A stretch of 64,000 nt of DNA from the NCBI GenBank assembly GCA_009363175.1, contig CP045205.1:2914001-2978000 (forward strand), in the 5' to 3' direction. This stretch comes from Citrobacter telavivensis (GTDB lineage: Bacteria; Pseudomonadota; Gammaproteobacteria; Enterobacterales; Enterobacteriaceae). Positions 1 through 7,141 of this stretch are shown in pieces. The notes beneath the pieces are model-generated. The model was not told where the DNA came from. It made no database searches and saw only the letters and a list, made by a program, of their open reading frames with translations. How positions within the stretch are numbered: position 1 is the first letter of the stretch; each line of letters begins with the position of its first letter. The position numbers and the translations under genes are program-made.

Positions 1-33
1 CGCTTCGCTCCTCACCCTTCGGGCCGTTACCTA

Positions 34-70
34 CGGTAACGTTCTCTCGCTTTCGCTCGAGTCGAACCTT
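34..70. repeat. tyrT-locus repeat, copy A (downstream of the tRNAs)
   Basis: A 37-base segment that recurs with few changes at 396-430, on the other side of the two tRNA-Tyr genes. Read on the minus strand it carries a T-arm-like GGTTCGA followed by CTCGAGC and a short hairpin. In E. coli the tyrT transcript also ends in repeats that carry part of the tRNA 3' end (the rtT region), so this is probably the local equivalent. The equivalence is inferred from position and from the T-arm-like core. Confidence 0.6.
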
Positions 71-150
71 AATCGAAGGCTCTCACCCTTCCCGGTAAGT
101 GCAAACTTCTGCATAACTTATCGGGGTTGCTACATTGCCGTAGCAAATAA

Positions 151-235
<85 letters not shown>

Positions 236-267
236 AGGGGTGTGATGCTTTGATATCTCGAAAGAGA

Positions 268-352
<85 letters not shown>

Positions 353-395
353 ACGGGGTTTGGTGTTTCATAGCCTGAAGGATTATCGTTACATG

Positions 396-430
396 CGGTA
401 ACGCTCTCTCGCTATGCTCGAGTCGAACTT
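396..430. repeat. tyrT-locus repeat, copy B (upstream of the intact tRNAs)
   Basis: A 35-base near-copy of 34-70: CGGTAACG, a CTCTCTCGCT run, GCTCGAGTCGAA. It starts where the T-arm of the decayed tRNA at 421-489 should be. Recombination between the T-arm-like core of this repeat and a genuine tRNA T-arm would explain how that tRNA lost its 3' end. This mechanism is inference; the repeat itself is visible. Confidence 0.6.
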
Positions 431-489
431 CGAAGTCGATGACGGCAGATTTGCAGTCAGCTCCCTTATGATCGCTCGGGAACCCCACC
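421..489 (-). pseudogene. Decayed tRNA-Tyr copy (3' end missing)
   Basis: On the minus strand this starts GGTGGGGTTCCCGAGCG exactly like tRNA-Tyr and sits where E. coli places the first tRNA of the tyrT transcript, right after the promoter and leader. The D-arm is altered, the anticodon loop reads CTGCAAA (GCA instead of GTA), and one anticodon-stem pair is a T-T mismatch. After GACTTCGAAG the T-arm and acceptor 3' strand are replaced by the repeat described at 396-430. Without these parts it cannot make a normal tRNA. Confidence 0.85.
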
Positions 490-539
490 ACGGGGTAATG
501 CGCTTTACTGGCCTGCTTCCATTTCGGGAAGCGGGGCGC

Positions 540-567
540 ATCATATCAAATGATGCGCCCCTGTAAA
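540..567 (-). promoter_or_regulatory. tyrT promoter
   Basis: On the minus strand, -35 TTTACA (562-567), a 16-base spacer and -10 TATGAT (540-545), followed by a GCGCCCC discriminator. This matches the E. coli tyrT promoter, a textbook stable-RNA promoter. The G+C-rich discriminator is the element that makes such promoters sensitive to ppGpp and supercoiling. It should drive the decayed tRNA and both intact tRNA-Tyr genes. Confidence 0.9.
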
Positions 568-648
568 GCATTCCGGTGAGAAAAATAAACTGGTTGCCTG
601 ATTTTTACCCGCAAAGGCGTAAAGCTAACCAATTCATTTCTCAGTCGA

Positions 649-1491
649 TTAAAGAATAATCGTCCGATTGCCGTAGACAAATACGCGCTGGGCAAGCACC
701 TGATACAACGCGCGGCTCAGCACGTTCTTTTCGACGTCGCGCCCGGCTCGCATCATATCTTCCGCCGTGTAGGTGTGATCCACATGAATAACGTCCTGCA
801 TGATGATCGGACCTTCGTCCAGATTGTCATTCACATAGTGCGCCGTCGCGCCGATGATTTTCACTCCGCGCTCGTAAGCCTGGTGGTAAGGTCGTGCACC
901 AATGAATGCCGGCAGGAATGAGTGGTGAATATTGATAATTTTGTTCGGGAAGCGGGCCACAAATTCCGGCGTCAGCACGCGCATATATTTCGCCAGCACC
1001 ACGTAATCCGGTTGGTGTGCGTCAATCGCGTCCGCCATCTTCTGGTCGTGCTCTTCGCGGGTTAAACCTTCATGACTGACCAGTTCGAAGGGAATTTCAA
1101 AACGCTCAACCAGCGAACGCAGCGTTTCGTGATTGCCAATCACCGCGGCAATATCCACATCCAGCCCGCCATAGTTGGCTTTCATTAACAGGTCACCCAG
1201 ACAATGCGCTTCTTTGGTGACCAGAATCACCACGCGACGACGTCCGGCGGGATTCAACTCACGAATGGAGCCTTCCGGCAAGGCGCTGTCCAGATCGGCC
1301 AGCAGCGTGGAGTCGTTAAAAATCCCTTCCAGTTCGGTACGCATGAAAAAGCGCCCGGTTCGGTGGTCTACAAACTCATTGTTCTGCACAATATTCAGTT
1401 CATGTTTGTAGCAAATATTCGTAATCCGCGCGATAAGCCCTTTCTGGTCAGGGCAGATGGTACGAAGCACTTTTCGTTGTAAAGAATGCAT
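649..1491 (-). CDS. purU: Formyltetrahydrofolate deformylase PurU
   Basis: Hydrolyses 10-formyl-THF to THF and formate, balancing one-carbon pools and supplying formate to PurT. The 280-residue product equals the E. coli length. An N-terminal ACT domain (about residues 6-85) precedes a formyltransferase-like domain with the conserved NIHHSFLPAF segment and a C-terminal DEGPIIMQD loop. I chose ATG 1491 because MHSLQRKVLR matches the family start and an AGGA lies just upstream; a longer reading to 1626 only adds unrelated residues. It is monocistronic, between the tRNA cluster and ychJ. Confidence 0.97.
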   Translation of the reverse strand: MHSLQRKVLRTICPDQKGLIARITNICYKHELNIVQNNEFVDHRTGRFFMRTELEGIFNDSTLLADLDSALPEGSIRELNPAGRRRVVILVTKEAHCLGDLLMKANYGGLDVDIAAVIGNHETLRSLVERFEIPFELVSHEGLTREEHDQKMADAIDAHQPDYVVLAKYMRVLTPEFVARFPNKIINIHHSFLPAFIGARPYHQAYERGVKIIGATAHYVNDNLDEGPIIMQDVIHVDHTYTAEDMMRAGRDVEKNVLSRALYQVLAQRVFVYGNRTIIL

Positions 1492-1546
1492 TGCAGCGGT
1501 AATCCTGTTGATGATGTTTGCTAAGTGAATACTGTCGGGCAGTTGA

Positions 1547-2002
1547 CTAGCCGCAGCATTTTTTAAATTTTTTACCTGAACCACAAGGGCAGGGGTCGTT
1601 ACGTCCCAATTGCGGGCGTGTACCATCGATATAGTACCACTGACCGTTTTCTTTTAAAAAACGAGAACGTTCAATGATCGCCCCCGGTTTATCGTGTTCG
1701 CGAAAACGGGCGACAAAACTGACGTAGCCGGTGTTGTCGGCCTCAGAGACGGTGTGCTCGAAAACGGTTAGCCCCAGCCATTCGGTCGTGGCAAATCCTG
1801 CACCGATCTCATCCCGAAAACGGGCCGCGTGACAGGTCGGATGCCAGGTCCTGATTAAATAATCTGCGTCTTTCATCACAAAAGCGCAGTAGCGCGAACG
1901 CATGAGGTGCGATGGATCGGGTGCGACTTGCTCACCAGACAGATATCGGTGGCAACATAGGCTATACTCGACTGCGCTACCACAGGGACAACGTTGAGAC
2001 AC
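1547..2002 (-). CDS. ychJ: YchJ, SEC-C zinc-motif protein
   Basis: A 151-residue protein of the UPF0225/YchJ family with no firmly established role. It has cysteine clusters at both ends: CPCGSAVEYSLCC at residues 5-17 and a SEC-C motif CPCGSGKKFKKCC at the C terminus, like the zinc-binding tail of SecA. The middle is an NTF2-like fold in known relatives. The start ATG at 2002 is followed at once by the first CPCG, as in E. coli. It lies 55 bases upstream of purU on the same strand. Confidence 0.93.
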   Translation of the reverse strand: MSQRCPCGSAVEYSLCCHRYLSGEQVAPDPSHLMRSRYCAFVMKDADYLIRTWHPTCHAARFRDEIGAGFATTEWLGLTVFEHTVSEADNTGYVSFVARFREHDKPGAIIERSRFLKENGQWYYIDGTRPQLGRNDPCPCGSGKKFKKCCG

Positions 2003-2114
2003 AAAAAACTCCCTGATAAAAAAACGGCGTATAAAAAAAGCCTGGGTAGCACTATGTTAACTGAGCGTTGGAGATGTTGCTACGCCCGTAAGCCAGGGGA
2101 AGTCTGTCGGTCAA

Positions 2115-3023
2115 ATGAGAAAAATGAAAATAGGTCTGGCGCTAGGCTCAGGTGCTGCGCGAGGCTGGTCGCATATTGGTGTCATCAAAGCCCTCAAACA
2201 CATGGGCATTGATATTGATATCGTTGCAGGGTGTTCCATCGGTTCGTTGGTCGGTGCCGCCTATGCCTGCAATAAATTGCCCGCGCTTGAAGAGTGGGTT
2301 TGCTCGTTCAGCTATTGGGATGTCCTGCGTCTGATGGACCTGTCATGGCGAAGGGGCGGACTGCTGCGCGGCGAGCGCGTCTTCAATCAATACCGCAACG
2401 TCATGCCTGTGGCCGAAATTGAGCAGTGCAGTCGTCGTTTCGCAACGGTGGCGACCAATCTCAGTACGGGACGCGAATTATGGTTTACTGAAGGCGATCT
2501 CCATCTCGCCGTTCGCGCCTCCTGCAGTATCCCTGGCCTGATGTCTCCCGTCGCCCACAATGGCTACTGGCTGGTGGACGGCGGTGTCGTTAACCCGGTT
2601 CCCATCTCTTTGACCCGCGCACTGGGCGCGGATATCGTGATTGCCGTCGATCTGCAACACGACGCGCATCTGATGCAGCAGGATTTGCTGTCGTTGAACG
2701 TCAGCGATGACAGTCCGGAGGGTGATGATGAAGGACTCTCCTGGCACGCACGCCTGAAAGAGCGGCTGGGTAATATCACCGCACGCCGCGTGGTGACCGC
2801 ACCAACCGCGATGGAAATCATGACCACCTCGATTCAGGTGCTGGAAAATCGCCTGAAGCGTAACCGCATGGCGGGCGATCCGCCGGACATATTAATTCAA
2901 CCTTTCTGTCCACAAATCTCCACCCTGGATTTTCATCGTGCCAGCGCTGCCATAGAAGCAGGGCGGTTAGCGGTAGAGAAAAAGATGGACGAACTTTTGC
3001 CTCTGGTGCGTGCCGGCGTTTGA
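2115..3023 (+). CDS. rssA: RssA, patatin-like phospholipase family protein
   Basis: A 302-residue patatin-fold protein encoded upstream of rssB. The oxyanion segment GSGAARG (residues 11-17), the nucleophile elbow GCSIGS with Ser41, and the DGG motif with Asp155 give a complete Ser-Asp catalytic dyad, so lipase or acyl-hydrolase activity is plausible, though the physiological substrate is not known to me. The E. coli homologue has 301 residues and nearly the same sequence. The ATG at 2115 follows an AGGGGAA about 14 bases upstream. Confidence 0.95.
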   Translation: MRKMKIGLALGSGAARGWSHIGVIKALKHMGIDIDIVAGCSIGSLVGAAYACNKLPALEEWVCSFSYWDVLRLMDLSWRRGGLLRGERVFNQYRNVMPVAEIEQCSRRFATVATNLSTGRELWFTEGDLHLAVRASCSIPGLMSPVAHNGYWLVDGGVVNPVPISLTRALGADIVIAVDLQHDAHLMQQDLLSLNVSDDSPEGDDEGLSWHARLKERLGNITARRVVTAPTAMEIMTTSIQVLENRLKRNRMAGDPPDILIQPFCPQISTLDFHRASAAIEAGRLAVEKKMDELLPLVRAGV

Positions 3024-3115
3024 CGCACCATTATTAACTACACTTAAGCATATTCTGACAGGCGTGTGTGGCAATAGCATGCCACTATTGAGTAAAGCCA
3101 GTCAGGGGAGAGAAC

Positions 3116-4129
3116 ATGACGCAGCCATTGGTCGGAAAACAGATTTTAATCGTTGAGGACGAGCCGGTTTTCCGCTCGCTTCTGGATTCCTGGTTTTCCT
3201 CTTTGGGAGCGACAACGGCACTGGCGGGCGATGGCTTAGAGGCACTGGACCGTTTAACCGATTTCACGCCCGATCTCATGATTTGCGATCTCGCCATGCC
3301 AAGGATGAACGGCCTCAGCCTGGTGGAGCATTTGCGTAACCGCGGTGACCAGACGCCGATTCTGGTGATCTCGGCGACAGAGAATATGGCGGATATTGCC
3401 AAAGCCTTACGCCTCGGTGTGGATGACGTTCTGCTGAAACCGGTAAAGGACCTGACCCGGCTGCGGGAAACCGTGTTTGCCTGTCTTTATCCGAACATGT
3501 TTAATTCCCGTGTTGAAGAAGAAGAGCGCCTGTTTCGCGACTGGGATGCGATGGTGGACAATCCCGCAGCCGCCGCGAAATTGCTTCAGGAGCTTCAGCC
3601 TCCGGTACAGCAGGTTATTTCGCATTGCCGGGTCAATTATCGACAACTGGTTTCGGCGGATAAGCCAGGACTGGTTCTGGATATCGCGCCGCTCTCGGAT
3701 AACGATCTCGCCTTTTATTGTCTGGACGTTACCCGGGCCGGTGACAACGGTGTGCTGGCGGCGTTACTTCTGCGGGCGTTATTTAATGGCTTGTTGCAGG
3801 ATCAGCTCGCGCATCAGAATCAGCGCCTGCCGGAACTGGGGGCATTATTGAAACAGGTCAACCATCTGCTTCGTCAGGCCAATTTACCCGGACAGTTCCC
3901 GCTATTAGTCGGCTATTATCATAGTGAGCTTAAAAATCTGATTCTGGTTTCGGCCGGACTCAATGCGACATTAAATACCGGATCGCATAATGTGCAGATC
4001 AGTAACGGCGTTCCGCTGGGAACGTTAGGCAATACCTACCTCAACCAAATTAGTCAACGCTGCGAAGCCTGGCAGTGTCAAATTTGGGGGGCAGGAGGTC
4101 GATTGCGCCTTATGTTGTCTGCGGAATGA
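3116..4129 (+). CDS. rssB: RssB (SprE/Hnr), RpoS-specific ClpXP adaptor
   Basis: Orphan response regulator that binds sigma-S and hands it to ClpXP, keeping RpoS low in growing cells. At 337 residues it matches E. coli. The receiver domain (about 1-120) has the acidic pair in VEDE, the phosphoacceptor Asp58 in LMICDLAMP and the conserved Lys in LLKPVKD. The C-terminal half is the degenerate PP2C-like effector domain. It follows rssA by 92 bases on the same strand. Anti-adaptors of the Ira type are not encoded in this window. Confidence 0.97.
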   Translation: MTQPLVGKQILIVEDEPVFRSLLDSWFSSLGATTALAGDGLEALDRLTDFTPDLMICDLAMPRMNGLSLVEHLRNRGDQTPILVISATENMADIAKALRLGVDDVLLKPVKDLTRLRETVFACLYPNMFNSRVEEEERLFRDWDAMVDNPAAAAKLLQELQPPVQQVISHCRVNYRQLVSADKPGLVLDIAPLSDNDLAFYCLDVTRAGDNGVLAALLLRALFNGLLQDQLAHQNQRLPELGALLKQVNHLLRQANLPGQFPLLVGYYHSELKNLILVSAGLNATLNTGSHNVQISNGVPLGTLGNTYLNQISQRCEAWQCQIWGAGGRLRLMLSAE

Positions 4130-4329
4130 ACAATCGAGAGGGTGGATGCAAATTGCCGTACCTGCCTTTCTCTGCTGGTGCTACTATCAGCGCCAGTCTT
4201 ATACGTATTTATCTTAATTATACGAACACGCATCCTTTTCGGACCTGAGGCTTGAGTCAGTCCTGATATACTCGATGCGATACAGATTGATGAACACGTT
4301 CAATACATGAACAGTCCAGGAGAATTTAA

Positions 4330-5238
4330 ATGGCTGCCATTAACTCGAAAGTCAAAAAAGCCGTTATCCCGGTTGCGGGATTAGGAACCAGGATGTTACC
4401 GGCGACGAAAGCGATCCCGAAAGAGATGTTGCCGCTGGTTGATAAGCCATTAATTCAGTATGTCGTTAACGAGTGTATTGCTGCGGGCATCACTGAAATT
4501 GTGCTGGTGACTCACTCATCGAAAAATTCGATCGAAAACCACTTCGACACCAGTTTTGAACTGGAAGCGATGCTGGAAAAACGCGTTAAGCGCCAGCTAC
4601 TCGAAGAAGTGCAATCTATTTGCCCACCGCACGTCACGATAATGCAGGTTCGTCAGGGGCTGGCAAAAGGCCTGGGCCACGCGGTATTGTGCGCCCATCC
4701 GGTAGTCGGTAATGAGCCTGTCGCCGTAATTCTGCCTGACGTTATTCTTGATGAGTTTGAGTCCGATTTATCCCAGGATAACCTGGCAGAAATGATTCGT
4801 CGTTTTGATGAAACCGGAAATAGCCAGATCATGGTTGAGCCGGTCGCTGATGTGACCGCATACGGTGTTGTTGACTGTAAAGGCGTGCCGCTGGCACCTG
4901 GCGAAAGCGTTCCGATGGTGGGCGTCGTTGAAAAACCGAAAGCCGATGTCGCCCCGTCAAATCTGGCGATTGTTGGCCGCTACGTGCTGAGCGCGGACAT
5001 CTGGCCTCTGCTGGCGAAAACCCCTCCGGGAGCGGGTGACGAAATTCAGTTGACTGACGCTATCGATATGCTGATCGAAAAAGAGACTGTCGAAGCCTAT
5101 CATATGAAAGGGAAGAGCCACGACTGCGGCAATAAATTAGGTTATATGCAGGCATTTGTGGAATATGGCATTCGACATAATTCACTTGGCAGCGAATTTA
5201 AGGCCTGGCTCGAAGAAGAGATGGGTATTAAGAAGTAA
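4330..5238 (+). CDS. galU: UTP-glucose-1-phosphate uridylyltransferase GalU
   Basis: Makes UDP-glucose from UTP and glucose-1-phosphate; UDP-glucose feeds LPS core, osmoregulated glucans, trehalose and galactose metabolism. The 302-residue protein carries the nucleotide-binding signature GLGTRMLPATKAIPKEM near residue 20, LPDVIL and VEKP. The start ATG at 4330 has CCAGGAG nine bases upstream. It is followed by its own intrinsic terminator and converges with hns, the same arrangement as in E. coli. Confidence 0.98.
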   Translation: MAAINSKVKKAVIPVAGLGTRMLPATKAIPKEMLPLVDKPLIQYVVNECIAAGITEIVLVTHSSKNSIENHFDTSFELEAMLEKRVKRQLLEEVQSICPPHVTIMQVRQGLAKGLGHAVLCAHPVVGNEPVAVILPDVILDEFESDLSQDNLAEMIRRFDETGNSQIMVEPVADVTAYGVVDCKGVPLAPGESVPMVGVVEKPKADVAPSNLAIVGRYVLSADIWPLLAKTPPGAGDEIQLTDAIDMLIEKETVEAYHMKGKSHDCGNKLGYMQAFVEYGIRHNSLGSEFKAWLEEEMGIKK

Positions 5239-5264
5239 CCAGACGTTATAATTAACGAACAGAG

Positions 5265-5293
5265 ACGGCGCTGGTATCCAGTGCCGTTTTTTT
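5265..5293 (+). terminator. galU terminator
   Basis: An inverted repeat ACGGCGCTGG / CCAGTGCCGT (one mismatch) with a TA loop, followed by seven T residues. It lies 27 bases past the galU stop. Confidence 0.88.
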
Positions 5294-5330
5294 ATACGCA
5301 CGCTTTATGGGGAATCGGTAGATCGCGGAC

Positions 5331-5359
5331 ATAAAAAATCCCGCAGAGCGCGGGATTTT
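5331..5359 (-). terminator. hns terminator
   Basis: Perfect stem AAAATCCCGC / GCGGGATTTT with a 5-base loop, just past the hns stop; on the minus strand the stem is followed by TTTTTT. The flanking A and T runs mean it could also stop any read-through from galU. Confidence 0.88.
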
Positions 5360-5377
5360 AAGCAGGTAGATTACAGA

Positions 5378-5791
5378 TTATTCCTTAATCAGGAAATCAT
5401 CCAGTTGTTTACCTTGCTCTTCCATTGCTTTCTTGATCACTGCCGGAGTACGACCCTGACCAGTCCAGGTTTTAGTTTCGCCGTTTTCGTCAACGTAGCT
5501 ATATTTAGCCGGACGCGCTGCACGTTTAGCTTTGGTGCCGGATTTAACTGCAGCCATGCTATTCAGCAGTTCATTCGGATCAATACCATCAGCAATCAGC
5601 ATTTCACGATATTGTTGCAGTTTACGAGTACGCTCTTCAACTTCAGCCGCTGCCGCGCTTTCTTCTTCACGACGTTCGTTAACAACAACTTCTAATTTTT
5701 CCAGCATTTCTTCCAGCGTTTCAAGGGTACATTCTCTTGCCTGCGCACGAAGAGTACGGATGTTGTTCAGAATTTTAAGTGCTTCGCTCAT
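5378..5791 (-). CDS. hns: H-NS nucleoid-structuring protein
   Basis: Global silencer that coats AT-rich DNA, much of it horizontally acquired. The 137-residue protein has the N-terminal helical dimerisation region (about 1-65), a second oligomerisation helix, a linker, and a C-terminal DNA-binding domain with TWTGQGRTP, whose QGR tripeptide (about residues 112-114) inserts into the AT minor groove. The sequence is nearly identical to E. coli H-NS. Its promoter and a long AT-rich upstream region separate it from tdk, where autoregulation takes place in E. coli. Confidence 0.98.
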   Translation of the reverse strand: MSEALKILNNIRTLRAQARECTLETLEEMLEKLEVVVNERREEESAAAAEVEERTRKLQQYREMLIADGIDPNELLNSMAAVKSGTKAKRAARPAKYSYVDENGETKTWTGQGRTPAVIKKAMEEQGKQLDDFLIKE

Positions 5792-5834
5792 TGTAGTAAT
5801 CTCAAACTTATATTGGGGGTGGTTTGTTGAGCTA

Positions 5835-5863
5835 ATAATAGAGCGTTAAATTCAGATGTGCAA
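5835..5863 (-). promoter_or_regulatory. hns promoter
   Basis: On the minus strand, -35 TTGCAC (5858-5863), a 17-base spacer and -10 TATTAT (5835-5840), 44 bases before the hns ATG. The surrounding bases match the known E. coli hns promoter region. Confidence 0.85.
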
Positions 5864-6395
5864 TAGCCAGGAATGTAAGGAATTCAAAATTGCCCTTTAT
5901 TTTTTGCCAACAATAAATATCCGAACTTAAATTTTTCTTGAAGGAACGCACAAAAAAGGGCTTATTGGCTGAGCGGTTACTCCTTTTTTCAGTCGAAAAC
6001 ATCCGGATTCAGGTCACATTTTCACACGATGAAATAGACTCTCATCGTAGTGATTTCAACCTTTTGTATTAGTTTTGTTGATGGACACCGTCTATTACTC
6101 CGCAATAGTTATGTAGAACAGTAACAATAAGTTCAGGGTTTCCATTAGGGCGGTGTTGATAAGCAGTGTTGATGAATATCGAACGCACAATACGACAAGA
6201 ATGGGATCCGTCGCGCGTTGTTTGTTCAATTGTTAATTCGTATTTTCCGTACACTCACCTCTACAGATTTTTCGCGGGACGTGTGCTGGCGACGGAAGAT
6301 ATAGCCGGCGGGTGCAGAACCAGGCACCGATAACGATTCAAATTATGCTACACTGCGCCCCGTCTTTATTTCACTTTGGTGAGGGTCTGTGGCCG
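5864..6395. other. hns-tdk intergenic region, AT-rich
   Basis: About 530 bases between the divergent hns and tdk genes. The part near hns is AT-rich and probably holds the H-NS, Fis and cold-shock control sites known from E. coli. Near tdk a TATGCT hexamer at 6345-6350 might be a -10 element. An open 61-codon minus-strand frame at 6069-6254 has a GTG start and a badly spaced ribosome site, so I do not call it a gene. Confidence 0.5.
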
Positions 6396-7013
6396 ATGGC
6401 ACAGCTATATTTCTACTATTCAGCAATGAATGCCGGTAAGTCGACTGCCTTACTGCAATCTTCATACAATTACCAGGAACGCGGGATGCGTACTGTTGTA
6501 TATACCGCCGAAATAGACGATCGCTATGGCGCGGGGAAAGTGAGTTCGCGTATCGGGCTGTCTTCTCCCGCCAAATTGTTTAACCAGAATTCATCGCTGT
6601 ATGAAGAGATAGCAACCGATAATGCGCAACAGCCTGTTCATTGTGTGCTGGTGGACGAATGTCAGTTTTTAACCCGACAGCAGGTTTATGAATTATCGGA
6701 AGTTGTTGATCAACTGGATATTCCGGTGTTGTGCTACGGATTACGCACGGATTTTCGCGGCGAACTGTTTGTGGGTAGCCAATACCTGTTGGCGTGGTCA
6801 GATAAGCTGGTTGAACTCAAAACCATCTGCTTCTGCGGACGCAAAGCGAGTATGGTGCTACGTCTTGATCAGGCGGGCAGACCTTATAATGAAGGCGAAC
6901 AGGTGGTCATAGGCGGCAACGAGCGGTATGTGTCGGTCTGCCGTAAGCATTATAAGGAAGCGCTGGAGGAGGGGTCTCTGACAGCGATACAGGAACGCCA
7001 TCGTTACGACTAA
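6396..7013 (+). CDS. tdk: Thymidine kinase
   Basis: Phosphorylates thymidine (and deoxyuridine) with ATP in pyrimidine salvage. The 205-residue type II thymidine kinase has the P-loop SAMNAGKST at the N terminus, the Walker B segment VDECQFL, and zinc-binding cysteines in CFCGRKA and CRKHY. I chose ATG 6396 because MAQLYFYYSAMNAGKS is the family start and GAGGG lies 10 bases upstream; the frame is open back to 6312 without similarity. It converges with adhE, sharing the terminator at 7089-7118. Confidence 0.96.
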   Translation: MAQLYFYYSAMNAGKSTALLQSSYNYQERGMRTVVYTAEIDDRYGAGKVSSRIGLSSPAKLFNQNSSLYEEIATDNAQQPVHCVLVDECQFLTRQQVYELSEVVDQLDIPVLCYGLRTDFRGELFVGSQYLLAWSDKLVELKTICFCGRKASMVLRLDQAGRPYNEGEQVVIGGNERYVSVCRKHYKEALEEGSLTAIQERHRYD

Positions 7014-7088
7014 CCGTCTGCCTTGATGAGCGGTTGGCGAAGTGCTCAGCCGTTCATTGACCCGACAGCAGTAACTGATTTCGGATAT

Positions 7089-7118
7089 AAAAAAGCGGCC
7101 TCAACAGAGGCCGCTTTT
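7089..7118. terminator. Bidirectional tdk/adhE terminator
   Basis: Twelve-base perfect stem AAAAGCGGCCTC / GAGGCCGCTTTT with an AACA loop between the ends of the convergent tdk and adhE genes. It ends in T runs in both directions, most clearly on the minus strand. Confidence 0.9.
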
Positions 7119-7141
7119 ACGTTGTGAATGCTCAGCGAGGA

